Under the pieces are notes generated by a model that saw nothing but the letters and a program-made list of their open reading frames with translations, made no database searches and was not told the DNA's origin. This document shows, in pieces, positions 1 to 8,442 of a stretch of 64,000 nt of DNA. The DNA comes from an uncultured Clostridia bacterium. GTDB lineage: Bacteria; Bacillota; Clostridia; Peptostreptococcales; Acidaminobacteraceae. The DNA is taken from NCBI GenBank assembly GCA_927417275.1, contig CAKMJV010000007.1, positions 32,001 to 96,000 of the forward strand, read 5' to 3'. Both the position numbers and the translations under genes were made by a program. Numbering within the stretch: position 1 is the first letter of the stretch; each line of letters starts with the position of its first letter.

Positions 1-446
1 ATAATTGTATTTTAAAAATTCGAGTTACCGCAGAGCAAAAGAAGCAAAATGTGGTTTTGCTTCTTGATGAAAAGCCTGTAGAAGCGTTTATAGATAAAGA
101 TAAAATAGAGCAAGTGGTGCTTAATATTTTGTCTAATGCCATAAAGTATTCCAGTGAAGCAGGGAATATTCATGTTGAATTGCGTGAAGGTCCTGACGAT
201 ACTTGTTTCGATATGGTGATTATAGACAGTGGAATAGGCATTCCCGAAGAAGATTTAGAGCGGATTTTTGAACGCTTCTATCGTGTTGATAAAGCAAGAT
301 CAAGAGCGCATGGTGGCACAGGACTTGGTCTTTCCATCGCAAAAGAAATCATCGAATCACATGAGGGCGAAATTCATATTTCGTCCGAGTTAAACATAGG
401 AACAAAAGTTACGATTACATTACCTTATCATGTGAAAAATGTGTAA
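1..446 (+). CDS. walK: Sensor histidine kinase WalK (VicK), C-terminal part; 5' end outside window
   Basis: The reading frame is open from the first bases of the window, so only the ATPase end of the kinase is seen (about 147 residues). It shows the N box (VLNILSNAIKYS), the G1 box (DSGIGIP), an F-box region (IFERFYRVDKARS) and the G2 box (GGTGLGLSIAK), all typical of a HATPase_c domain. The assignment to WalK, the essential cell-wall stress kinase, rests on the genes that follow: yycH, yycI and walJ always accompany walRK in Firmicutes. PhoR is the main alternative by sequence alone. walR should lie upstream of the window. Confidence 0.88.
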   Translation, partial: NCILKIRVTAEQKKQNVVLLLDEKPVEAFIDKDKIEQVVLNILSNAIKYSSEAGNIHVELREGPDDTCFDMVIIDSGIGIPEEDLERIFERFYRVDKARSRAHGGTGLGLSIAKEIIESHEGEIHISSELNIGTKVTITLPYHVKNV

Positions 447-463
447 TGTCATTTTAAGGTTCA

Positions 464-496
464 TGTAATGCGTTTGTAACACGTAGCGTATATAAT
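464..496 (+). promoter_or_regulatory. WalR-type box with -10 element
   Basis: TGTAAT (464-469), five bases, then TGTAAC (475-480) matches the published WalR recognition pattern TGTWAH-N5-TGTWAH exactly. A TATAAT -10 hexamer follows at 491-496, 10 bases downstream, and there is no good -35 hexamer. This is the geometry of a promoter activated by an OmpR-family regulator bound over the -35 region. It would drive the unknown gene at 545 and yycH-yycI-walJ separately from walRK. A PhoP/PhoB site is the alternative reading. Confidence 0.65.
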
Positions 497-544
497 ACAG
501 GTATGGGTAATATAGACCAATTAATATAGTCTTGGAGGACGTGT

Positions 545-1354
545 ATGTTTCGTAGTGGTGTTTTAATCTTATTGGCCGTAATGGTTCTGTTTTGCGCACA
601 AGTGACATTTGCATCAAGTGACCATCCTGTGACAGCAGATCAAATTATAATTGCTGAGCCGACAGTTGAAAAAATCACAAATGATAAACCTGTAATTATC
701 AATGTCAACATTATATCAAAAGTTAAGTTGGCAGATAATTCTTTGCGCGTTTCCTTGGTAAAAATAGAAGATCAAGTACTATTTAGCGAATCACTTAATA
801 CGGATTTAAAAGTATCTGTTATGCATTTAACACCAAATGCAGTTGACGATAGTTTAAAAGTTTCGCCATACAACATCACTTATTCTACGAGTAACCCTGT
901 TTATTCGAGAAATTTAGAAGTGGAAATAAAAACTATCAATCGATTCTTTGAATTGAAAACTTTAATTGATTCACATACTTTAGCAATTAAAAACTTTAAT
1001 AACAAATATCAGTTTAATTTAATAAAAGACAATGTAGATGAGATTGCAAAATTATCTGATGCTGGATATGAAGCCTATAAGAAATGGACCAGTTTAACAA
1101 CGGATTTAGTTGTATTACGAAAAGAGTTCAATAGTGTTCAAGTAGACTATTTGGGATATTTTGAAAGACAAATCATGTTGGATGAAATAATTGGTAACAA
1201 TTATTCACATATCGTTGGAAAATTGCCAAATGGCAACTATAAATTGAGATTCTTAGACACATCGAATCAACTGATTAAACAGTTTTCATTTACTGTTGTG
1301 GACAAAGAACAGTCCATTAAGCTGTTAGAAAATTTTTCAAAACCGAATCAATAA
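545..1354 (+). CDS. Unknown secreted protein in the wal operon
   Basis: This 269-residue protein sits between walK and yycH, where most Firmicutes have no gene. The start has a good site (GGAGG, 8 bases before ATG). Residues 1-22 form a signal peptide or anchor ending FASS; the rest is hydrophilic, with no second membrane segment. Residues 25-135 look beta-rich, about 140-215 look helical, and the end looks beta-rich again. I recognise no family. The stop lies 12 bases before yycH, so the two are co-transcribed. A role as an extracytoplasmic partner of WalK, YycH and YycI is inference from position only. Confidence 0.8.
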   Translation: MFRSGVLILLAVMVLFCAQVTFASSDHPVTADQIIIAEPTVEKITNDKPVIINVNIISKVKLADNSLRVSLVKIEDQVLFSESLNTDLKVSVMHLTPNAVDDSLKVSPYNITYSTSNPVYSRNLEVEIKTINRFFELKTLIDSHTLAIKNFNNKYQFNLIKDNVDEIAKLSDAGYEAYKKWTSLTTDLVVLRKEFNSVQVDYLGYFERQIMLDEIIGNNYSHIVGKLPNGNYKLRFLDTSNQLIKQFSFTVVDKEQSIKLLENFSKPNQ

Positions 1355-1366
1355 TTAGGAGTATGC

Positions 1367-2830
1367 ATGAATGTGAAAAAAGAGCAGTTTAAATCTATTC
1401 TGCTAATTCTTCTCGTGTTATCGTCAGTTGTGTTAATGCAACTGAATCTGTTTGATGGATTGGTAATGGGGCTAGAGTCTTCTGATGTATTGGATACACC
1501 TTCAACAAAGTTATCCGCGTATATAAACCCCCAAAGTTATTTTATTAGCTTTGGGGGTCTATCATATACCAAGGTATATGATATTAAGATGCAAGATAAC
1601 ATTTGGGGAGAGATTAGACCTTACATTTTAAGCAGTTTTCTAAATTATGAGTCTGTAATAGAAATTTCAAGAGAAGATTATTTCAACGCCTTTACTGATA
1701 AAAGCATATTGTTGAGGATGCCTGTGACGTTATCAACGCATTCTTTTTTTAGTCTTTTCTCAGATGAAGGGTTGGACAATGCTATAGGCAATATAGTACC
1801 ATATGAGTATGTGTTAAGAGAGGGCAATCCGCGCTCTCTATTTGTGTATGATAAGCAAAATCAAATGTACTATCAGATCAGACATAAAACGTTAACACAT
1901 GATATTGCATCGATTTTAGATCAAGTTAGGCGAGAAGATTGGATTGAATACAGAAAGGTAAGTGACCGTTTTAGTTTAGATATTACAGTTGAAGAGCCGC
2001 TAAATCAATTAAACTATGAGCTGATCCCATTTGAGTATGATTTTTTAGTACCTGCAATTGCTGTAGAAAATGAAGTGAACATTGATTCTCAAACGTTCAA
2101 TGCAGAAATCAATGAGATTTCGAGTTTGGCTTTCGGCAGTCGATTGGATTTTGTTAAGCGCCTTAAAGACATAAATGACTCTGTCATTCTCATGTATGGG
2201 TATGGGGATAAGTCATTGACATTCTCCAAAGAAGGCACTATATCCTATCGAAAAAAGTTCGAATCCAATCTCGCAAAATCAACGACGTTTAAAGAGGCTT
2301 TTGCACTGGCTGTAGGAAAACTTGAGCGTTTCGGTCGATTGCCTGAAGGACTGTATCTTTCATCATCGGTTTTTAATGAAAACAATCAACAATATACTTT
2401 TAAGTTTAATTATAAAATGAATGCATATGCAATTGCTGACCGTGTGTATGATGATGCTGCAATAGAAATCATGGTTAGAGAAAATCAAGTGGTGAGTATA
2501 GATAAAAACATAAAAATTTTTGCTGGTGAGGCTGAAATTAGAGCATTTACGATGACAGATCGTTTGGTTTCAATTGATGATTGCATTGCAAAAAACGAGT
2601 TAAAAGTGAGTGTGTATTATTTACAAGATCAAAACATCTATGAGGTTTCTATAGATACCATGAGTTATTTTTTTCCAATCAGAAGCGACATTACCAGCAT
2701 AGATATGCGTTATTGGGAAAACAATGATGATGGCAGAGTCTATTTAATACCTGCTTGGCAAGTGGTCATTAGAGGAAGGACTTATATTTTTAATGCTTAT
2801 AATGGAGATTTGATAAAAACGTATAGATAA
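1367..2830 (+). CDS. yycH: Two-component system regulator YycH (WalH)
   Basis: The 487-residue product has one N-terminal membrane anchor (about residues 9-31) and a large external part, as in YycH. In Bacillus subtilis YycH forms a membrane complex with YycI that restrains the WalK kinase; in Staphylococcus aureus the pair activates it. The N-terminal KSILLILLVLSS pattern, the length and the position before yycI support the call, although sequence identity in this family is usually low. RBS AGGAG precedes ATG 1367. A perfect 10-bp inverted repeat lies inside the gene at 1527-1558. Confidence 0.85.
   Translation: MNVKKEQFKSILLILLVLSSVVLMQLNLFDGLVMGLESSDVLDTPSTKLSAYINPQSYFISFGGLSYTKVYDIKMQDNIWGEIRPYILSSFLNYESVIEISREDYFNAFTDKSILLRMPVTLSTHSFFSLFSDEGLDNAIGNIVPYEYVLREGNPRSLFVYDKQNQMYYQIRHKTLTHDIASILDQVRREDWIEYRKVSDRFSLDITVEEPLNQLNYELIPFEYDFLVPAIAVENEVNIDSQTFNAEINEISSLAFGSRLDFVKRLKDINDSVILMYGYGDKSLTFSKEGTISYRKKFESNLAKSTTFKEAFALAVGKLERFGRLPEGLYLSSSVFNENNQQYTFKFNYKMNAYAIADRVYDDAAIEIMVRENQVVSIDKNIKIFAGEAEIRAFTMTDRLVSIDDCIAKNELKVSVYYLQDQNIYEVSIDTMSYFFPIRSDITSIDMRYWENNDDGRVYLIPAWQVVIRGRTYIFNAYNGDLIKTYR
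1527..1558 (+). repeat. Perfect 10-bp inverted repeat inside yycH
   Basis: ACCCCCAAAG (1527-1536) and CTTTGGGGGT (1549-1558) are perfectly complementary around a 12-base loop. The element is unusually GC-rich for this AT-rich gene and has no following T run, so it is not an intrinsic terminator. It encodes an ordinary stretch of the YycH ectodomain (around NPQSYFISFGG). Confidence 0.7.
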
Positions 2831-2865
2831 TATCTGAAATCATCAAATCATTAGAGGGAGAACAG

Positions 2866-3717
2866 ATGGATTGGCCTAAAATTAAAAACATTCTAATTGG
2901 TGTATTAATTGTTTCCAACCTGCTATTGGGCTTTACTTTTTATAGAAATCGATTGCGCTTTGAAACTGAAAATAGAGATAACCTGCAAGGGGTTATTCAA
3001 TTGTTTGCGTCTAAAAATATTTCTTTACCTATAAAAAACAACTCTTTTCCCGCACAGATGCGCTCTATGAATGTTTTGTTTGAGAAGTATGGATTAAGAC
3101 ATATTGACGGCATTTTAAATGGCGACTATGTCTATGATGGGGAGAAATATTTAACAGACACCCATGTGTTGGTGCTTTCAGACACTGGGCTTTTTTACGC
3201 GGATAAAACATGGGTTTCAAAGATCTTGGAAATTAAGGAAAGTGCATATACCCCCATCGTTGATCCAGTGGAAGTTTCGGAAATAAAAGTAAAAGTAGAT
3301 GCTTTTTTACTAGATTTAGGTTTGGAAAAGCATTATGATACGATCAATGCTTATGCATTTGAGGATTTTTCGGTTGTTAAACTTCATCAATATTTTGATG
3401 GTTATCTATTAGAGGAATCCAAAACGACAATATGGTTTTTAAATGATCATGGTATCGGATTGGAAAGAGAAAATGCCACAAACATTATTGATACCTTAGG
3501 CACTTATTATGATATAATTTCACTAGATCGTGTTTTATACAGTTTGTTGCCAAAACTAACAAGCGATATACCTGTAAAAGATATTTCTATCATTTACAAA
3601 CTCAACGATAACAGTCTTATGGTATCAGATTTGATCGAAGGGGAAGCACTTCCCTATTATCAGATAACCATGGGCGATGGTGTTATCTATCATTTACGTG
3701 CGATTAATAATGACTAA
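2866..3717 (+). CDS. yycI: Two-component system regulator YycI (WalI)
   Basis: The 283-residue protein starts MDWPKIKNILIGVLIVSN, the signature N-terminus of YycI, with a single membrane helix at about residues 8-24 followed by an external domain. YycI pairs with YycH and touches the WalK membrane helices. RBS GAGGGAG precedes the start. The gene follows yycH by 35 bases and its end lies 16 bases before the chosen walJ start, so the four genes form one transcript. Confidence 0.88.
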   Translation: MDWPKIKNILIGVLIVSNLLLGFTFYRNRLRFETENRDNLQGVIQLFASKNISLPIKNNSFPAQMRSMNVLFEKYGLRHIDGILNGDYVYDGEKYLTDTHVLVLSDTGLFYADKTWVSKILEIKESAYTPIVDPVEVSEIKVKVDAFLLDLGLEKHYDTINAYAFEDFSVVKLHQYFDGYLLEESKTTIWFLNDHGIGLERENATNIIDTLGTYYDIISLDRVLYSLLPKLTSDIPVKDISIIYKLNDNSLMVSDLIEGEALPYYQITMGDGVIYHLRAINND

Positions 3718-3733
3718 TATTTGTGAGGATTTT

Positions 3734-4537
3734 ATGCCCTTATCATTTTGCTCTTTAGCGAGTGGCAGCTCAGGTAATTGCCAATATGTACAATCAGATC
3801 AAACACGTCTACTCATCGATGCAGGTATGAGTGGTAAATATATTAAAACATCCCTTCAAACCATCAATGTTGATATTGAAACGATCAATGGCATTTTGCT
3901 TACACATGAGCATGCAGACCATATAAGTGGCTTAGGTGTACTTATGCGAAAGTTTAAACTGCCTCTTTATGTAACAAATAAAACTTGGGAAGTCGTAAAA
4001 TTAAAAATAGGAGAAGTCGATCATGGACTTCTTCATATTTATGATAAGATAGATGATATTCTTATCGGCGATATACGCGTACAGGGCACAAGGATAACAC
4101 ATGATGCTGTAGATCCACTATGCTATTCATTTGTAAATGGGGATTCTAAAATAGGGATAGCAACGGATTTAGGTGCGATATCCGATGAGGTGATTGAGCA
4201 TTTTAGAGATTGTGATTTGTTGATGATTGAATCAAATCACGATATAGAACTCCTAAAAGTGGGTAGTTATCCGCTTTATTTAAAAAGACGCATATTGAGT
4301 GAGCACGGCCATCTCAGTAACGAAGACGCAGGGTATATCGCGCGCGAGATCATCGGTTTCGGCAAAGCAAAACACATATTGTTGGCACATTTAAGTAAGG
4401 AAAACAATTTTCCAGATTTAGCATATGAAACGGTAAGAGGCATATTAGAAGCGGGCAACATTTCTGTAGGTACGGATATGCATTTGGATTTAACTTATCG
4501 AGATAAGGTAGGTAAACTTTATCGCATCAACAAGTGA
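3734..4537 (+). CDS. walJ: WalJ (YycJ/VicX) metallo-beta-lactamase-fold hydrolase
   Basis: The 267-residue cytoplasmic protein carries the metallo-beta-lactamase metal motif HEHADH (in LLTHEHADHISGLGVL) and the N-terminal ASGSSGN motif typical of WalJ. WalJ is the last conserved gene of wal operons and has been linked to DNA exonuclease activity and cell division. I chose ATG 3734 because GAGGA lies just ahead of it and the protein then starts MPLSFCSLASGSSGN like its homologues. Longer frames starting at 3677 or 3710 would overlap yycI. Confidence 0.9.
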   Translation: MPLSFCSLASGSSGNCQYVQSDQTRLLIDAGMSGKYIKTSLQTINVDIETINGILLTHEHADHISGLGVLMRKFKLPLYVTNKTWEVVKLKIGEVDHGLLHIYDKIDDILIGDIRVQGTRITHDAVDPLCYSFVNGDSKIGIATDLGAISDEVIEHFRDCDLLMIESNHDIELLKVGSYPLYLKRRILSEHGHLSNEDAGYIAREIIGFGKAKHILLAHLSKENNFPDLAYETVRGILEAGNISVGTDMHLDLTYRDKVGKLYRINK

Positions 4538-4550
4538 AAGAGAGGCTTCT

Positions 4551-6362
4551 GTGAGACGATATAAAGTTACATTGATTTTCATATTGATTTTGGCGTTAAC
4601 TTTTCCGAGTTTTGCAATTAAAAATGAAGAAGCATTATCATATGACGTTAATGTAGAAATGGTTAACTATAATTTGCCTGGTATGCTCGCTGTGGTTGTC
4701 AAGTCGGGTGAAATAGAATATATAAATGCTTTCGGCTATGCCAATGTCACAACCAAATTAGAGATGGATACACAGAATTCTGTGATTCAGACAGGGTCTA
4801 TTTCAAAGGTCATTACCACATATGCGCTTTTGGAATTATTGAATAATAAGCAAATTGATGTAGATCAAGAAATTGGTGCATATCTCCCATCCTATTTAAA
4901 AGAAGAGACTGAATTAGCTGGTTTAACCTTTAGAAATCTGCTTACACACACGTCTGGTATACCGACGATTAAGGCAAATACAGCCACTAAAGAAGATCCA
5001 TTAAAGAGTTTTGATGTGGCTTTCAGTGCTCAAGCGGAAACTTTTTTTGAAACATATAAAGTGGAACAAGTTATTGAGAAAGACAGTTATTCGATTTTAT
5101 CAAATGTTGGCTATATATTAGCAGGCGTCTTAATCGAATCTATTTCAGGTGAAAGCTATTCGTACTATGTTTCAAACCAAGTTCTTGAACCTTTAAAAAT
5201 GGCGACATCGAGTCAAATTATAATGAATAAATCCATAGAAAACCGACATCTGATTCAAAACTATGCCGTTTTTGGTGGGCAAAGAGATATTTTGAGTCCG
5301 TACAAATCAAAGTATTTGCCTTCGGATGATTTTTTAACAACGGCTGAAGATATGGGTAATTTTTTAAAAAAATTGACATCGGACCAGTTGAGTGAATCGA
5401 TGAAAAATGCGTTGTTTCAAAAGCAAATTGTAAACAACACATTTACTTCAGGACGTAGCTTTGGATTCAATGTAGTGGACTATAGAGGCTATGAGGCCTA
5501 TATTCATGATGGGGGTATTCCAGGAGAGAATTCTAGGATCATTTTAATTCCAGAATTAGAGTTGGGATTGTTTTTATCTTATAACTCAAATAATCTTATG
5601 GCGAGAGATGCGCTGACCGATGTCTTTCTGAACGACTATTTAGATGCAAATAAGCAATCGGTTAAGTTTCCGATTATAACCTTAGCAAACCTAGAAAAGT
5701 TTATAGGGGTGTATTCGCCAGTTAATGTCTCGAGTCAAACCATGGAGCAGTTAACGCGTATCATTCATCAAATAAGAGTATCCGATACCCATGATGGACT
5801 GAAAATACAAGACGCCATTTTTAAACCGATTAGTGAAACGGTATTTTATAGCAAAGAAACGGAAAATTTTGCTGAATTTCGAACGAATGAAAAGGGCCAG
5901 CTGGCTTATTTAATGGTAGGCAATACGATTTATGAGAGAACCCCATTTTATCAAAGCATGATTGTGGAGTTAATGTTTTTTTTCTTTATTGCACTCATAA
6001 ATTTTTTAGCACTTATAATCATGATGACACGTTGGAAAAATATGAAAGTAAATCGAATTCACGATACGCCACGCACTTTATTGCTCATGCATACCCTATG
6101 TGTTTCTGGGGTCCTAATTTCCCTATTGATGATTTTAACACGTTATGATATTTGGCATGTGATTTATGGGGACAATACGCTATCTCAGGTCGTAAAAATA
6201 TTAGGATTCGCTTTGGTCATTTTGATCTTGCCTGCATTTATTATGTTAGGATCAGCAAAAGAAGACTATAGATGGTCTAAGTATATGGTAAAAATCTTTC
6301 AAATACAGTTGGTTTTATCGGTATTTTTATTTTCATGGCTTTGGATATACAACTTTTTGTAA
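4551..6362 (+). CDS. Serine beta-lactamase-like hydrolase with C-terminal membrane domain
   Basis: The 603-residue protein has a signal peptide (residues 1-22), a class C beta-lactamase/D,D-peptidase fold (about 35-370), and several C-terminal membrane helices (about 465-603). The active-site SxxK is at S83-I-S-K86 and an HDG triad lies near the end of the domain. The usual YxN motif reads LSN, so the second catalytic tyrosine seems replaced by leucine. GTG start with GAGAGG upstream, 13 bases after walJ. Envelope remodelling or esterase activity is plausible; the substrate is unknown. Confidence 0.82.
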   Translation: MRRYKVTLIFILILALTFPSFAIKNEEALSYDVNVEMVNYNLPGMLAVVVKSGEIEYINAFGYANVTTKLEMDTQNSVIQTGSISKVITTYALLELLNNKQIDVDQEIGAYLPSYLKEETELAGLTFRNLLTHTSGIPTIKANTATKEDPLKSFDVAFSAQAETFFETYKVEQVIEKDSYSILSNVGYILAGVLIESISGESYSYYVSNQVLEPLKMATSSQIIMNKSIENRHLIQNYAVFGGQRDILSPYKSKYLPSDDFLTTAEDMGNFLKKLTSDQLSESMKNALFQKQIVNNTFTSGRSFGFNVVDYRGYEAYIHDGGIPGENSRIILIPELELGLFLSYNSNNLMARDALTDVFLNDYLDANKQSVKFPIITLANLEKFIGVYSPVNVSSQTMEQLTRIIHQIRVSDTHDGLKIQDAIFKPISETVFYSKETENFAEFRTNEKGQLAYLMVGNTIYERTPFYQSMIVELMFFFFIALINFLALIIMMTRWKNMKVNRIHDTPRTLLLMHTLCVSGVLISLLMILTRYDIWHVIYGDNTLSQVVKILGFALVILILPAFIMLGSAKEDYRWSKYMVKIFQIQLVLSVFLFSWLWIYNFL

Positions 6363-6367
6363 AGATT

Positions 6368-6404
6368 TGTGGACAACCTGTGTATAACCACGTAGATATC
6401 CACA
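6368..6404. promoter_or_regulatory. Cluster of three DnaA-box-like sites
   Basis: Three 9-mers resemble the DnaA box TTATNCACA. They are TGTGGACAA (6368-6376, one mismatch on the reverse strand), TGTGTATAA (6379-6387, reverse complement TTATACACA, a perfect match) and ATATCCACA (6396-6404, one mismatch). They lie between two convergent genes, just before a terminator hairpin, where no promoter is expected. wal operons often lie near oriC in Firmicutes, but nothing else here looks like a replication origin. Confidence 0.45.
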
Positions 6405-6410
6405 ATTAAT

Positions 6411-6458
6411 AAAGCACATATTGGGGGCAAGTGAATCAATACCCCAATATGTGCTTTT
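6411..6458. terminator. Bidirectional terminator between serine hydrolase and lysA
   Basis: AAAGCACATATTGGGG (6411-6426) pairs with CCCCAATATGTGCTTT around a 15-base loop, with short T runs outward on both strands. It serves the two convergent genes. Confidence 0.8.
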
Positions 6459-6460
6459 AT

Positions 6461-7765
6461 TTATTTTAAATGATCGGGCACTTGGTCATATCGAACCAAA
6501 TCCGCATAGGTCTCACGACGTATAATTTCATGTGCTTTTTCTCCATTGACTAAAACCATCGCGGGAATCGTGTGTTTGTTATAGTGTGAAGCCATGGCGT
6601 AGTTATAGGCACCTGTTGTAAAGACCACTAATAAATCTTCTTCATCTACGGTGGGTAAAGGTAAGTCTTCAATTAAAATGTCACCGGATTCACAACATTT
6701 ACCACAAATGGTAACGACTTGAGTGGTGGCATGATCCATTTTATTCGCTATTTTAGCATCGTATTTTGCTTGATAAAGTGCAGGTCTAATATTATCCGTC
6801 ATGCCACCATCAACAGATACATACGTTTTAACACCGGGTATGATTTTTTCTGCGCCAAGGGAATAGAGCGTAATTCCCGCTTCAGCGATGATGTAGCGAC
6901 CGGGTTCTATGAAAACGGTAGGACGTTTAATTTGAAATTTCTCCGAGTAGTCTATGATGGTTTTCATGATGGCGTCGGTAAAATACGCGATGGGCATGGG
7001 TTTGTCTTGCTCAGTATACTTCACGGCATAACCGCCGCCTGTGTTGAGCTCTTTTATCTCAATTCCAAAGTGGTTTTGAACGCGATGAACCAAATCCATG
7101 GCAATCTCAGTTGCTTTAATATGTGATCCATGATCAAAAATTTGAGAACCTACATGAAAATGAAAGCCCAAAAATTCGATGAGCGGTTGATCGAGCGCTT
7201 CTTGGATCGCAGGGAAGAGTATTTCTTCTTGCATCGAGATTCCAAACTTCGAGTCTTTCTGCCCTGTTGAAATATAATCATGTGTGATGCTAGATACGCC
7301 AGGCGTAATTCTAAATAACACTTTTGTCCTTCGATTAAATGCAGCACAAAGTGTGTTTAATGCTTTTAGTTCATACACATTATCTACGACGATACGACCA
7401 ACTTGATGTTGAATGGCATAAGCGAGTTCATCTACTGATTTGTTATTACCATGAAAAATAATTTTTTCCGTTGGAAAATCTGCGTGAATGGCCGCATAGA
7501 GTTCGCCGCCTGACACCACATCCATGAATAGGCCTTCTTGATTAATAACTTTAACAAGTGCCGTGGTTAAGAGTGCTTTACTTGCATATGCAACATGAAC
7601 ATCTTGATACCGATCGATAAAAGTTTCCTTAATGTGTCTGCATTTATCGCGAATGTTTGTTTCAGATAAAACATAAAGGGGTGTTTTATAGGTTCGTGCT
7701 AAGTCCAAAGTGCTGCATCCTTCAATGTATAAAGTGCCATGATTAACATGAAAATGATCGTGCAT
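6461..7765 (-). CDS. lysA: Diaminopimelate decarboxylase
   Basis: The 434-residue PLP enzyme converts meso-diaminopimelate to L-lysine and CO2, the last step of lysine synthesis. The PLP lysine lies in YASKA (about residue 62). HFHVGSQI, GGGYAVKY and EPGRYIIAEAG are family motifs, and the other-subunit active-site motif is present as CESGD. Length fits the family. Its start lies two bases after the DUF1836 gene, and its ribosome binding site (GAGGAGG) is inside the end of that gene. The pair looks like an operon read leftward. Confidence 0.95.
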   Translation of the reverse strand: MHDHFHVNHGTLYIEGCSTLDLARTYKTPLYVLSETNIRDKCRHIKETFIDRYQDVHVAYASKALLTTALVKVINQEGLFMDVVSGGELYAAIHADFPTEKIIFHGNNKSVDELAYAIQHQVGRIVVDNVYELKALNTLCAAFNRRTKVLFRITPGVSSITHDYISTGQKDSKFGISMQEEILFPAIQEALDQPLIEFLGFHFHVGSQIFDHGSHIKATEIAMDLVHRVQNHFGIEIKELNTGGGYAVKYTEQDKPMPIAYFTDAIMKTIIDYSEKFQIKRPTVFIEPGRYIIAEAGITLYSLGAEKIIPGVKTYVSVDGGMTDNIRPALYQAKYDAKIANKMDHATTQVVTICGKCCESGDILIEDLPLPTVDEEDLLVVFTTGAYNYAMASHYNKHTIPAMVLVNGEKAHEIIRRETYADLVRYDQVPDHLK

Positions 7766-7766
7766 A

Positions 7767-8288
7767 TTAAGCCTCCTCGTTGTTTATTGTCGTTAGATAA
7801 TCTAGTACTTGCTCAGCCATCTGTTTTTTTAAGGCCGCTTCTACAGCGAGCTTTTGCATCAGGTTATAGGCTTCTTCTTTAGAGAGATTTTGCAAATTTA
7901 AAGCATTTTCTTTGGTCTCAGTTTCCTTTAAATCATTTAATAAAGAAAGAAATTCATTATAATAATGAACATAGTCACCAGTCCCCTTAAATAATGAGAG
8001 CATACTCTGAATATCTTGCATCGAAAAAACTTGTTTCAAATGATAAATAAGAATCAAATCACAAATGCTTTCTTGATCATACTTTTTCTTTACTGGTGCC
8101 TTTAATAGAGAAGATTTAACATAGTTATTCACCATGGTTTTTGTAAGGATTGGTTCAGAAGCTTGACGTTTTAACACATACAACTTACCTTCAATAAATT
8201 CGATTAGTTGATCCATATATAAGTGAATTTCAGGTATGTCATAGATGTTTGGGTGGTTGTGGTTAAGATAGGATTTAAGCGGATTCAT
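7767..8288 (-). CDS. DUF1836 domain-containing regulator-like protein
   Basis: The 173-residue protein fits the DUF1836 family: an N-terminal MerR-like helix-turn-helix segment (about residues 50-110, with LTKTMVNNYVKSSLL) followed by helical sequence. ATG 8288 was chosen because GGAGGG precedes it and the extra 36 upstream residues of the longer frame look non-coding. It is translated directly ahead of lysA. Members are assumed to be DNA-binding; control of lysA is possible but is only inferred from adjacency. Confidence 0.8.
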   Translation of the reverse strand: MNPLKSYLNHNHPNIYDIPEIHLYMDQLIEFIEGKLYVLKRQASEPILTKTMVNNYVKSSLLKAPVKKKYDQESICDLILIYHLKQVFSMQDIQSMLSLFKGTGDYVHYYNEFLSLLNDLKETETKENALNLQNLSKEEAYNLMQKLAVEAALKKQMAEQVLDYLTTINNEEA

Positions 8289-8357
8289 AAGCCCTCCAAG
8301 TTCCTTATAAAATATATTATCAATTATAGCATTATAAAAAGTTTTTATAAAGAGGTA

Positions 8358-8386
8358 TTGATATTTTAAGAAAGTCGTGTTAGTAT
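8358..8386 (+). promoter_or_regulatory. Predicted sigma-A promoter for the hemolysin III gene
   Basis: TTGATA (8358-8363), a 17-base spacer and TAGTAT (8381-8386) precede the gene that starts at 8443. Confidence 0.55.
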
Positions 8387-8442
8387 ATTGACACAAGTTA
8401 ACCTAGTAATCAATACCACATAAACGCATATGGAGGCTTAAC

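Noticed and set aside
1-446. PhoR instead of WalK
   Set aside because: The visible domain fits either, but the yycH-yycI-walJ genes behind it are specific to the wal locus.
6368-6404. Replication origin
   Set aside because: Three DnaA-like boxes are too few, there is no AT-rich unwinding element or dnaA/dnaN gene, and skew could not be computed.
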